From Glandiceps talaboti (Eukaryota > Hemichordata > Enteropneusta > Spengelidae): a DNA stretch of 64,000 nucleotides. Positions 41,301 to 57,400 of this stretch are shown here, piece by piece (the first letter of the stretch is position 1; the number at the start of each line of letters is the position of its first letter). The DNA lies in the NCBI RefSeq assembly GCF_964340395.1, contig NC_135564.1, forward strand, positions 10,441,391 through 10,505,390. Reading direction: 5' to 3'. The notes beneath the pieces are model-generated. The model was not told the origin of the DNA and searched no databases. It saw only the letters and a list, made by a program, of their open reading frames with translations. Position numbers and translations under genes: made by a program.

Positions 41301-43658
41301 GTTGAGGAATTCTTGAATATAAGTATGTTAAAATCGGATTATTTGAGAAATATTTGTGGAGGAAACTCAGTATATGTAAATGTTACTATATCAGGAAAGT
41401 CAGTGTATGTAAATGTTAACTGTATCAGTTATAATGTGTCTTCTTTATACTTGTCTCCCCAGAACTTTAGTTGGTGATGTACAACAAAAAGCTACATATA
41501 TTCAACAAAATCAAGGCCAGGCTGCTCAAAAATCTGGTAATCTTGATATGAATTTAATTGTACATGAGCTGCAAGATAATTTAAAAACAGTCAAGAGAGA
41601 TGTCTCTTATCTCTCAAGCAGGCCAGAGGTAAGTACACTAAATTACATTGTGTGTGGGTATAAGTTGTAAACAAAAGTGAGTAAACTTTTGTGTTGAGTG
41701 AGTGAGGGCGCTGTTTCTTATATGACAAAGGTATTCTACATTTGGAACCAAAAGTGGGGGCACATTTTTGGTGTATGAGTGAGGATGTGGTGTTTTACAA
41801 ACAGTGTTTTCTGTTCTATATCTTATGTCAGGGCACTTTTATGTGTGATGACACTCATTAATTTTATGCACATGTGAATTTGAACTTGAATATCAAAACA
41901 AACTTTGGAATTTTATTTATTCTTTTGTAAATTTCTTGGTACTAAAACTCTGCTAATTCCATGGTATCCTTTTGTATTGCAGCCACAAGCACCACAATGT
42001 CCTGAGATACCAGCACAAAGTGGATGTGTTAGTCCTGTACATTTTTATGTTTTATTGATATTACAAGTAGTAGTTGTAATAGGATACGTTTCATATAAGT
42101 AAGTATCATTCTGTTTCTACATCTTATCATTGGTTGATTATACTGCCACCTAGTGGTCAGCTGTAACTATGAAATTTGTCATTCTGATGAGGATTGTCGA
42201 CCAAGATATATAGAAAGCTCCACACTTACAGTTTTTTTAAACTGTTTGTGCATTTTAACCTGTGTACATCATTTGATCTACCAAGTTGATGAACATTTTT
42301 TGGACATATAATTAGTCCCCGCGGACGAAGTCCGGAACGGGGACTTATGGATTGGGTTCCGTCTGTCCGTCCGTCCGTGCGTCCGTCCGTGCGTCCGTCC
42401 GCAGCTGTTTCTTGGAGATGCGTGGACCGATTTTTTTCAAACTTGGTACAGGGGCAACATGCTATGGCATACATATGCACGTCAATTTGTTTTATGATAC
42501 GATCCAATATGGCTGCCTAGCAACCATTTTGTTTGTGAATTTTCCCTGTCTAAAGCCATAACTCAGACATGCTTTAACAGATCTCATTCAAAGTTGGTAT
42601 AAAGACAGTGTTCTATGACATACATGTGCATATTCATTGTTGTCATGATACGATCCAATATGGCCGCCTAGCAGCCATTTTGTTTGTGAATTTTCATGTC
42701 CAAAGCCATAACTCAGACATGCTTGAACAGATCTCATTCAAAGTTGGTATTAGGACAGTGTTCTATGACATACATGTGCATATCCATTTTCATTGTGATA
42801 CGATTCAATATGGCTGCCTGGTAGCCATTTTGTTTGCGAATTTTCATGTCCAAAGCCATAACTCAGACATGCTTGAACAGATCTCATTCAAAGTTGGTAT
42901 TAGGACAGCGTTCTATGACATACATGTGCATATCCATTTTCGTTGTGATACGATCCAATATGGCTGCCTGGCAGCCATTTTGTTTGTGAATTTTCGATGT
43001 CCAAAGCCATAACTCAGACTCCATTTTCATCGTGATATGATCCCCCATACCCAACCAATCCTTTATTGTTGGAGGCATATTCCATGTCCAACAAGCACAC
43101 ACAACATATCTAAGTCTGTTTGATTTAGGTTCACAAATGTTGTTGCGTGATCAGAGTAGTGATAATTCCTTAAAACCCAATTATAGCGGGGACTATGTCA
43201 TTCTCAATGACTTGTTCTATTTACTAATATGTGTAAATTTTTTCTAAGAAAATAAATATTTTCATGTGTCAAGAAATGACATTGTTTAATTCTCAGAAAA
43301 CACAAAGTCTCTGTGTTCCTTCACTCTTGAGGGCAAGTAGTCATACTTGAAATCTTATTACCTGTAGTACAAGCTTTCTGGACCTTGAACTCCAGTTGTT
43401 GCAGCATTCCTCATGTTCTGTGGGTGAGAAGAATTTAGTACACAGCCTTCTGGCTCAAACACTTCCCAGTCAACAGTTTGAAAACATACTGTGCCCCTGT
43501 TAAACTCCCAGCTGTAACAGGAACTGTAGAAAAATGTTATCGAAAAATTCTTTGACAGTTTTCTTTATATGTACAATTTATCGTTCTGACAGTTAATTTT
43601 TTTTCTTTTTTTCTGTTTCAGGCATAAACAAGAAGCAAATGCAAAGAAATTCTTCTAG
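26334..43658 (+). CDS. LMAN1: Protein ERGIC-53 (lectin, mannose-binding 1)
   Basis: Type I membrane lectin that cycles between ER and ERGIC and carries high-mannose glycoproteins in COPII vesicles. Exons: 26334-26502, 26640-26696, 35917-36014, 36848-37117, 38079-38199, 38389-38447, 39361-39455, 39955-40000, 40413-40483, 40918-41118, 41463-41628, 41983-42098, 43622-43658; 501 aa (human 510). Signal peptide at residues 1-25; RRFEYKYSFKGPH opens the L-type lectin domain. Ca2+/sugar residues lie in FFDSFDND and YDHNSDG; the lectin disulphide pair is in GGCLRDF and YEMCMR; GISAATGGLADDHDV closes the domain. A charged coiled-coil stalk follows. The two Cys of CPEIPAQSGC match the oligomerisation cysteines. 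One transmembrane span (FYVLLILQVVVVIGY) precedes a short tail ending KKFF, which carries the dilysine retrieval and FF exit signals. Every exon joins in phase. Intron 2 is 9.2 kb. ATG context is CAACATGGCG. Confidence 0.97.
26697..35916 (+). other. LMAN1 intron 2 (9.2 kb)
   Basis: No protein-coding exon is supported here. It contains two related segments of about 80 bp (28135-28205 and 28612-28685, sharing ACAATGTATGG and CCAGTTTTACCA), a G-run at 28518-28539, the 43-bp tandem duplication at about 28966 and a CpG-rich, promoter-like patch near 35.4-35.65 kb. Confidence 0.7.
28966..29044. repeat. Tandem duplication of about 43 bp
   Basis: Two adjacent copies of CGTAGAGCGCTGCAATGATA plus TAATCGTGG and TCTTTATT, almost identical, so recent. 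Confidence 0.9.
36018..36400. repeat. Direct repeat pair in LMAN1 intron 3
   Basis: Two related segments of about 50 bp begin at roughly 36022 and 36335 (CACAATGTCGCACAAGCTCA and CACAATGTCACACAAGCTCA). Both are followed by a G- or C-rich run. The first starts just 3' of exon 3. Confidence 0.75.
37670..37710 (+). pseudogene. Decoy copy of the LMAN1 exon 5 start and acceptor
   Basis: The sequence TTTCAGCTATGGTTCCATAG plus TGGCATGACAGA here is repeated exactly at the true exon 5 boundary (38073-38103). The true exon continues in the protein family's frame (GAAYEMCMRADN); this copy diverges after ACAGA and meets a stop about 34 codons from the acceptor (TGA near 37788). It is a partial duplication with an intact AG acceptor. 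Confidence 0.85.
38858..39195 (-). mobile_element. Possible retroposon 3' end in LMAN1 intron 6
   Basis: Read on the minus strand, the stretch ends CAATAAACCAAACCAAAACC, an AATAAA followed by an A/C-rich tail, and starts near a (TTG)n run (39167-39195 on plus: ACA units). Tail-like simple sequence and poly(A) signal suggest a LINE/SINE end. No open frame or family is recognised. Confidence 0.3.
42313..43196. mobile_element. 884-bp element with inverted ends and 150-bp tandem core
   Basis: Left end TAGTCCCCGC and right end GCGGGGACTA are perfect 10-bp inverted repeats. Inside the left end is a GTCC/GTGC microsatellite. The centre has about 3.5 units of exactly 150-151 bp (GATACGATCCAATATGG at 42496, 42647, 42797 and 42947, with a decayed partial copy near 43034). 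No transposase frame is seen; the repeated peptide frames are a product of the 150-bp period. It lies in LMAN1 intron 12. The arrangement resembles non-autonomous elements with tandem cores seen in marine invertebrates; the superfamily is not determined. Confidence 0.7.
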
Positions 43659-46600
43659 GAAGATCAATTTTTAGGAATAAGAAATCAGACATTTCCTTAC
43701 TAGCATAACCTTTGACCCCCAGCATTAAAGTTACAGAAAAGGATACATTTATAAAAAGTGACTTTTTTTGCATCATGCTGCTACAGGAGCCCCAGTGATT
43801 TCGATATGTTTATATTTATGAATCGGCTTAGAGCTAACGCTTCCCCATTCTGAAATACTTGTCTTTTCTTCAATAACAATTTCAAAAACTTACTAAATCT
43901 TTTTGCTGTCCTCTCTTGCTAACAATAACTGAAATTTAGATTTTCCAGATTCCATTTTTCAGTTGACAAACTTAAACTTGGTACTTGCACTTTGAAAAGT
44001 CTAGTCAGGCTTATTTCTCAGTAGTTGTCATGACAAAAAGATTTGGGGTATTCGTGATGTCATCACCAGAGGTTTCCCAGAAACCCTTGCAGGATATTCC
44101 AAAATGGCCGAACACATGTCAAGTGCAATAGAGCTTCATTACCAGATTATCAAAGTCGATTAAGTTATTTTATCATCAAAAGTCACATGTAAGTTGATAG
44201 CAGTAATAAATACCAGTGTACTCAAGGCAGAAATAAGTCTGACTGGAGTTTCCCTTTAAATGCAAATTTAACCTTCCCTGGTACTCTAATCAATTGACAA
44301 ACATGTCAGTTGTACCTCGGTGCCATTGGCATTATTTTCCACTACATCCATTCATCCTCACAACCCCTAATTTAATTGTATTGTGCCTGGGTATAAATTG
44401 TACATCTTTTAAAATTGGGACTTTGAGGGTCAATTTTTTTTTTTAGCTTTTGTCTTTAAAGGTAATTTATTTTAAGCATAAATTAAATAGTTGTATTAAA
44501 AATTAATGTCTATTTAAAGACAGAAAAAAAATCTTTAAAAAAAATTAGCTAGTAATTTAGTAGTTGTCAGTAATTGGTACACAGTGTTTGAGATATGTAT
44601 GATTTGTGATATTCATTCTGTCTAAGGTCGTAATATTACGGTAAAAACAGTCCCTCCATAATAGAGTAGTCTAGATGCTATCCGTTTGTGTTGAATCTGA
44701 GGATCTCGCCACTTATGTCTAGTCAAATGTATGCATGTAGAACATCATTAATTCCCTGCTAAGTTTTAAATTACTAACAGCTGTAACACCCAATTGAGCC
44801 CGATGGTGTTATCACATCCACACGCGACTTGTATTCAAACTTGAAGGTGGCGTTACGATGTAAACATAATTTGCATATCAGGATTGTGTTTTTCGGGAAT
44901 GAATTACCCAATTACAAGCGTCCGTCAATGTATGGATTACTACTGACATGCTCTCTTCAGACGTTTATCAGCATGTGGTCAAGCGAGATTTTCACTTGAT
45001 TAGATCCATTTGACGAGACGAGAGTGGCGAGAACTTTAGATTCAGAACATATGGATAGCATCTAGACTATAATAGAAAGACTAGGGATGAAAACTACCTG
45101 TATTATTATTTCATATTAGAAACTGTTAAGCAGTAACTATAGGCATACCTCATATTTCAACACACGATGAAAACAAAACTGTTCCCCAGTATTTTTCTTC
45201 GTATATGAGTGACCTAAGGGCCCTTTATCTGACAACCCCTTAGGTCACAAGTATTTTCTGTCTGAATGAAGAAAAAATATTGGAGAATAACAGAATTATA
45301 CCAGCCGCAGTAATATCAAAGAAAAATCGGGGAAAATAATTGCAATTTTGAACATTTTGACTCATATTTCAAACACAGCAGAACCAGTGATGTAGATGTG
45401 CATTGTCATGACATAGATACATGCCGCTGTGATGTAGAACGACCAGCATATATATTCCATATTTTTTGTTCAACTTGGCTCGTGCATGGTATAACTTGTT
45501 ATAATTGCTTTATGGGGCATTTCGAAAATTATACACAGCCTGGCATAGCTATAAAAGCATGTGTGGAACAATAGTACAGGACACTGCTGGGTGGTAATTC
45601 TACAATCATGGAAATAAACTCTTGAGAGTGTTCTTTGATACTGTAGTAGTTATTCAGTCCAAAACTGTTTGAATCACCAACTAATTTCAAACCATGTGTT
45701 GGCTTTTTCAAGATATTTGAATTAAAATACATTCTGTTGGTGGGTTTTCAATTGACCAAAAAAAGCTAGAAATTTCAGGTACGTTGACTTGAACATCTTG
45801 GCAGATTTTGTGCATTACAACTTGTCTTTCTATGAGATAAGCCTAAGTGAAAGTATTATACTTAGTAAATGGAGTTTGATATTTTCAAGGACAAATTTTA
45901 TTACAGAATTACATGTACTTGTACATCCAATGATGGTCTTAAAATGAGTGTTTATAGTTGAAATATTCAACCTTGATCTTGATCTACAGGTATTTTCTGG
46001 TGATATCAATATCTCTTATTTATGTCAAAATATATGAACTGGAAATATTAGGTTTAGCAAAAATTATGTGCTAAATTTGAGGTTGAATTGTCCTCTTATT
46101 TTTTGTCAAACTTTGTTATTAGACTTGATTTAAATTACTTTTTAATTTGCCACATTGTAAATTATATCATTCCATTCATAAATTCAGCTCCAAGTTCAGA
46201 GAGAGAGATATATATACAGGAATTCTATTTGAAAATATAGACATTGTCGCTAAAACTGGACTTATCTTTACCTATGTGTTGTCTTTTGAAAGATGTTGAA
46301 ACGTTTTGGAGGTTTTGAAAAATTGGAAATATTTTAGGTATATCGAATTGTAGACACTAATAGACGCACACAGACAAATTATCTTTTTGACCATTTAGAA
46401 TGTAAAGAATGCCAACTTGGATAAATCAAGATGGCTTGAAAGAGATTTCATTTGTTCCTTAGCCTTGAACCTTTTGTTTGCACTTAACCACATATCAGGA
46501 CCAAACTACCTAATACAAAGAGAGGTACCTCGAACTTGTGTATTTGAGTTGTAACAAAAGAATTATGTGTGTATACCATTGGTGGCGCACTTCAGCTAGT

Positions 46601-48817
46601 CGGCCATTTTGTTAAGTGTGAAGTGTATGGATTAAGTATAATGAATATGTCCATGTATGTGATGGTTGGAATATCGGATTTATTGTCTGAAATGATTACC
46701 AATATTTCATGTACCAAGTTCATTAAATTATTGCATGTTTAGTCACATAAATCAAGCTGTGTACAGTTATATGTAAGAAGGAGACATGGTGTTTCAAATA
46801 GTGAACTTTTTTCAGACCTAGGGATTTTTACTGGCACATGTATGTTGATACCATTGAGTGCAATCCACCATATACACCCACCAACCCAGCAAACAGATGA
46901 TACATTGAAATGTAATATTAAAAAGTGGTCATCACCTTTCTGTGTGACTCCTCTTTTGATTTGGAATATCATTGAGGTTATAATTTGAAGATATAAATTT
47001 TTTGTACAAATGGATCAACATATATTGAAAAAAAAGAAAAGGTATAAACTTTCCAGAATAGGTAAACTTGCTTTTATACATGTCAAGTTACATATTTTAA
47101 TTTCTCTCTAGTAACTTTCTTCTTAGCATGTCTGTTATGTCTCTGTTTTAGATGTGTGATAATGTAGTTGTGAAAGCACTATATTCCATTTATCAGAAAA
47201 ACAAAAGATTATATAATTTGGCCACTAGGGGTGTGCTGTTCAGAAGCAGTGATAGTTGAGTACTTTCACCACCTTTGAAAGAATAATCATTCCCAGAATA
47301 GTTCTTTGCATTCTCAACCAGTCAAAATATTCAACCGACTTTGTTTCCTGCAACATTGAGATATTTCTCCCGCCTACGATTTGCATTATCTTGGTTTGAT
47401 TGAATTTGTTATGTGTATTTCTGATTATTGCGTCCTCACAGAATCACAAAACTGTTATTTTATAAATAGAAATATAACATTAAATATGTAAAAGTTTTCA
47501 AAGATGTATCTAATATACTAACAAGACAGAGTTTTTTTTTCATTTTAGGGTATATGTTCAGTCAGTATTCAGTCATTTTGCAGTCAATTTGTTCTGTATA
47601 TCCCCCAAAAAAAGTGCTGTTATTTTTCTATGTAATGAAATATACCATGGCCATGAATCACATAAAAGCACAAATCTCGTATGTTATTGTGTTGAACTTG
47701 TGTATTTTTAATGTGTGCAGTAGATGAAACGATTCTGTATGCCAAAAAGTTAACCAACTTCTTTTGTAATGGTGGTGGTTATATGAAGGATCTGATCTGA
47801 AAGCCTCACAATAGAGAACTTGTAATCCAGACTGAGCATGCTCAGACGTAAAGGACTATCGGATTATCTGAGGTTATCGTATTACCTAATCTGGAGCTAC
47901 CGATAAAATAAACCTCCCACAATGGTCAGGATGACTATGAATTGATCATTTGTGGTTACAAACAATATTGTTCATAATACTAATTGATTAGCATTTATTA
48001 TCACATTTCCCATGATGCAACATTCAACCTGGCAGGTTTGCAACTTCCCTATTGAAAAAAAAAACCATGCAACATACACCAGCTGCATTGCTATAATAAT
48101 AGTGGTCAATTAAAATTTTGGCCATGTGATGTTTTTTCATGCCATCCACAGATACTAATACTAAAATAGATAACAAAGACGTGTGGATTTACATTGAATC
48201 ACTCTATTGACATAACACAGCTGCCACTTTTGACTTTTTCCATTTGGGAATATGGATGTCCCTCCATGCTTCCATGGACAGATGTATCTCCAACACCCAC
48301 CCCACAACCAAAACTGGTACAAATTTCTGTATTAGAGTTTCTCATATTGGCCTAACCTTCACCGAGCTATAGACAATGGGATCCATGTACAAATCACAAC
48401 TTATTGAGTCAAGGAATGCAACTTAGACAGGGGTTTACGTGTATCACAAATTTATTTTCAATGAACGTCTGATCGAAGTCAGCATACCAAGCTTCAAAGT
48501 GAAATACAACATCTTTCCACAGCCATAGTTATCTTTGCAATTATTGACAAATATTGCCACCTGGGCTGGCTTTCTCACGCCACTGTGCTACTCTTTGTTG
48601 CCAAGAGGCAGATACTGCCAAAGTCAGATTTGGTTGAACATTTAGGTGTAAAAAATAGATGTCGGTCAGAGTGGTAAAAAACCCCCAAAAGAACAATCCT
48701 TTGTAATCCCTAAGGCTCCACTGATAAGACAGCACTAATCCACAACTGTGGGACTCAAACATTAGCCTTTAACCCCCCTGCCTTTTAACACAAATAAATA
48801 TATTTTTTGCTGAGTAA
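43659..48817. other. LMAN1 3' UTR and LMAN1-VPS72 intergenic region
   Basis: AATAAA at 44205-44210 (about 550 bases after the stop) is a candidate LMAN1 poly(A) signal. Besides the MITE at 44667-45069, I see AT-rich sequence and no supported gene up to the end of VPS72. The two genes are convergent. Confidence 0.6.
44667..45069. mobile_element. MITE with about 62-bp terminal inverted repeats
   Basis: The left arm (44667-44729) and right arm (45008-45069) are imperfect reverse complements: both begin TAGTCTAGATGCTATCC and share GAATCT, TCTCGCCACT and GTCAAATG words in order. Flanks are TAATAGAG (44659-44666) and TAATAGAA (45070-45077), an 8-bp target duplication with one mismatch. An 8-bp duplication fits hAT-type and a few other cut-and-paste superfamilies. 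Total length is 403 bp with no coding capacity, so it is non-autonomous. Confidence 0.8.
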
Positions 48818-48819
48818 CT

Positions 48820-48825
48820 TTTATT
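48820..48825 (-). terminator. Poly(A) signal of VPS72
   Basis: AATAAA on the minus strand begins only 7 bases beyond the stop codon (stop ends at 48832). If used, the 3' UTR is only some 25-40 bases. Confidence 0.5.
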
Positions 48826-48831
48826 TTTGTT

Positions 48832-53023
<4,192 letters not shown>

Positions 53024-53520
53024 CGTGTTATGACTTATCTCGGTGACACTGACAATGATAATATGAAAACAATCGTTGCTAGTTGTCCAGGCCCTGGTTG
53101 TCTTTCAGTATCTTCAGAATATCGTATCTCGAGATATCTCTGCGCACTGTTACAGCGATACACTTAATTAAGTCTAAACTTCGACGAAAAGAAATTATAT
53201 TCAGAGACAAATCAACAAATGGCACTGAGTCAATAGAGTGCTAGAGGAACGGAGGCCGCCATTACAGATCAATATGAAACCTCGATCGCAACTAATTAAA
53301 ACTTTAAAGAAAATTACATCGAATGAAATCTTTGTAAAATGATTCATTTAGCACATTTCATACAATATTTTCCTTAAATCTAGAAATATGATGTTATTGA
53401 ATATTATATAAGACAATATTGATCAGATAATAAAACAGTTATAGATCTTTACAGAACGAGGTGGAAAAGATTTCGCCCTCTAACGAGATCAAGAAAGAAA
53501 GACGCCATCGTTAATTTACT
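53024..53520. promoter_or_regulatory. Putative bidirectional promoter VPS72-CHTOP
   Basis: VPS72 starts at 53023 going left and the CHTOP leader exon probably ends at 53598 going right, so both initiation sites must lie within a few hundred bases. The interval has more CpG than the background and GCCGCCAT (53255-53262), which on the minus strand reads ATGGCGGC, a YY1-like site. A second GACGCCATCG is at 53500-53509. Confidence 0.5.
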
Positions 53521-53598
53521 GTTGTGACTAGGTCCTCGAGATTGCTGAAAATATCTGGCTAATCCACCTACACTTCGACCCTTACACTAAAATATCAG
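53500..53598 (+). other. Probable 5' UTR exon of CHTOP
   Basis: Ends AAATATCAG|gtaatt at 53598. The next acceptor (ttattgcag at 54379) is 43 bases before the CHTOP start codon. The 5' end is estimated. Confidence 0.45.
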
Positions 53599-54422
53599 GT
53601 AATTTTTTTACAGCTTATATATTGATGTATAATTTAAAGCACATTTGTTAAGTTTTTGATGACGATAGTGGTTTATCCGTGGAAATTCGTAGTGGAGAAA
53701 AAAAAACTTGGGTCAGCTGTTCTACGAATTCATGATTTGACACGTACTTCTGAGTCAATCTACCTAGCTCATGAAATATGTTTAAGTACTTGATTGGAAT
53801 ACTGCACAGTTTTTCTCCGTATACAGTAATTTCAGACCTGTAGTTACAACCCGAGAAGTTACATGTTTACAAATTACACGGGTAATCGATTGTTTTGTAC
53901 TCTACTACTACTGCCAGTTGGTTAATTTAGGGTGTTGCCTTTTGGAATTAGTTCAATTCCAAACTCACCCCATCACCCCAACATTGCCTATGCTAGTGTA
54001 GTTAATGATAATGATAATAAATGTGCATGCAGAGATTCCAAGTATAACTTGATAGGAGTACCTCCTATGACTTGAACAAGGTATGTCGTCACAGGGAGTC
54101 ACACCCACAAGTCAACTCTACCCAGTCTGCACATACATGTACATAGTAGTATACCTGTCATGGTATACTCACAGCCTCAACTGACTGCTGATGACACCAA
54201 ACTTACAGATATGACAAAAATTACTGGAAATACAGCATGAAACTATATCTGTACACTATTATCCAATATCGATTTACTGTTAATTCAGGTTTATTGAAAC
54301 TGGTACATGTAATGATGTATGAAGAGTCTGTGACACATTCATGGTTGGTTTACAATAACAACTTGTGTTTTTATTGCAGTCCATAAACAGTCGGTGGTAA
54401 TTTGTCAATCCAGCACATCAAC

Positions 54423-57400
54423 ATGTCACTACTACGGAGTACATCTGTGAATCAAGCAGCTGCACCAAAAATTGTGCTCAAAAGCACAACAAAAGTATCT
54501 CTAAATGAACGGTGAGGGGTGTTGCAAATAATCGTTGTACCTATTCAAGATAACCCTGTTAAGGAAAGTATGGGGCTATGTACGCTCAACACTAGAGTTG
54601 AGTGACTATGAAATAGATATCACTGCCCCAGATTTCTCTTCAGCCTCAGTAAACTGTGTTTTAATTGGTTTACTGTAGGTTGAAGTGCAGTAAGTTTGGG
54701 TGACAAGAAACTCCGTGGAGTTTTTCATGTGTTTCAACAATGTCATGTTGTGAACAGAGACATACTGCAATGCACAAACGTCCACTTTCATGCAATACTT
54801 CATTTTCAGCCAAAAAAAAAAAAATCAGTGTTTTTAGTTTGTACAATATAATGTTTTGTGGTGTGGTTTTTGTGTACCTTGTGATATATAGAGGGTTTTG
54901 ACATCAGAGCAATTTGAGACTTCACACTGTCCATCTTTAGTGTGCTGTGGTCGGCATGACTAGAGTAGTAAGTGGCAGTTGGGTCTCTCTATCTTCAGTT
55001 CCTTGTCCTCAGTACATGGTTTGTACTCGGTAAGAGGCATCTGGAACTAATACATATGTACAGTCCAGGATAATGTACTATCTTTGTGTACCATACCTAT
55101 CTCTTTGAAGTGACTTTCGTTTTCTCAAAATCATGCTTCTTTTCTACATTCTTTCACTCCTCTACCATAGTGTTGTTTGTTTATGCTTATTCCTGCGTCT
55201 GCTTCAATTGTTTCAATCCATCCATTTTCTATCTCATTTCCCTTCCATCGAAATCTTTTTCTTCTTTTTTCACCACCCATCAACTCGTCATTGTTTCTTC
55301 CTCTTCCTGCATCTTCACCTATCCTACTCTTTACCAACCAACAATTTCTTGCATACTCTTTGTACTGAAAGACAAGACAAAACAAAACAATGAAACCCTC
55401 TGAGAGATTTGTTGACAATCATGTTACCCCTCACCTTTCCCTTCAACTAAAAGATTTACAAAACTGAGTAAGCAGAGACCGCAGATGACGCAACAACAGA
55501 GGTCTGCAATTATGCAACAACAAGCAATTGCATCGGCCAAGAATAGGAGACTTGCCCAACAGATGGAAAACAGACCAACAGTAGCAGCTGCACTTGGAGG
55601 AGGTGGTGTTGGAGGAGGAGGAGGTAAACAGGTTAGTAACCCCCACCAAAAACAAAAATAAATAAATAAATAAAAAAAAGATTGGTTAAAAATTGAAGTC
55701 TGATTAGTTTTCATCACATTATTAAAGAAGGGCAAGGAGATATAGATTTTATACACCATGTCATTGTATGATTACATTGTGATATATTCACTGGAAGGCA
55801 TGTATAAAAGGGGTTTAGACTTCATCAGGCACTTAGCCGCATTCGAATCGGAAGAGGTAAGGATTTAGAACCCCATACTCTATGACAGGACAGAAAGAAT
55901 TTGCTCAGAAAGGTTTATCTGACAGAACACAAGATGTCTCAAAAGTTTGCAGCAAAGACGAGGGATAAGTATTTCCACTGGATGACTGGGCCGTAACTCT
56001 GTTGAGTTATTTATTTTTCAGAGGAGCTTACAGCAAAGACTTGGCAGAAGTAATATCAGAGGACGACTGGGAATTCCACAGAGAGGTGCAGGTTCTCCCA
56101 GGGGGAGGGGTGGTATGAGAGGAAGGGGACAGCGCCGGGGTGGCATGATGAGGCAGCGAGGAGGTCGTGGAGGTAGGGGAGGAGGACGTGGCTTTTATGG
56201 GGGTGGTGGGTCACCAGCAAGAGGAAGAGGATTTGGGCAAGGAAGGGGTGCGTTGAATCTATTATATTTTGTAGATTCCTAGTGTGTGCTGTTGAGACAT
56301 CCCTCTATTTCTAGTTGCATTTAATACTGTTTCCAATGGCTGTATCTATCATTTCAACACATTTCTATCTGCAGTATGCCAGTAATAACAGTATTGTGTT
56401 TTGTCCATGGCTATTCTCTCAGACTCAGAATGTCATGGGGTTCAGTGATTTTATGATACTTTGGTAAAGTCAGTTGAATAGAAAGTTTAAATGCATTGTA
56501 AGGATATGCTGCTATGAAATTTGTCTTTGAATTTGTCGAAAAAAGTTACCAGTAAAGTAGTTAACCATGCTGAATTAGTTGTGATTCCAAAAAATTTAAG
56601 CACAATGCAGTTGCTGGAATTTCTTCTTGATTAGCGAGCGCACTGTTTTTGATGCACCATGGCTCACTATTACTATTGGCTTGAAATACACTTGCGGGTA
56701 TTATGAAGTAACTTTTTGGGTTGGTGAAAGGTGCAAACAAAATAACCATACTTAGGCATGTGAAGTGGAAACCTTTCGTTCACAAACACTTTTACAGTAA
56801 CACAAATTGTTTGCTGTGTAATAGCACTGATCAGCTGTATGAATTACTAAAACTGAGAATGCTAGAAACTAAAAATAGAGATTTGAGTGTGCTGATGAAT
56901 CAACAGTTATACTGTCACCAATCTTTACACCGCTTACAGTCACATACTTTGGGAAACACACGGTTTTGAACCTGTCAAGCACTACCTGCAATCCCTTCCT
57001 TGTCTTAACAATTCTCCTATTGCTTTGTCCTACCACAGCTATATATAACACCTGCTATTAATTTCAACTATTCTTTTTCACTTGAATGTTACACTGTACA
57101 TTGCAATGTTTTCCCTGAACATGTTCAGGAAGATGTCAAATTTCTGTGAAATTTATGAGTGCTGTCGTGATACAACGAAAAAACCATTGTTAAGAACTGT
57201 GGTTTCAATCTCTAAAATTTCACAGAAGATTTACATTCGGTTTTTTAACGTGAAATATTGTATAAGGTTCACTCTGATTGGGTAAGAAAATGGGAAAAGA
57301 CGACATGCTATTGTTATTGGTAATGATTATAATACTCTGTAATCTCTTGATAACAAACTCTGGATGTCTCCTAAACTTATACACATGTATTTCAAAAATG

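Noticed and set aside
42608-43012. 134-codon frame with internal repeats
   Set aside because: Product of the 150-bp period of a mobile element, not a gene.
55086-55418. Frames of 86-105 codons in CHTOP intron 1
   Set aside because: Pyrimidine-rich intron; overlapping frames on both strands with no domain.
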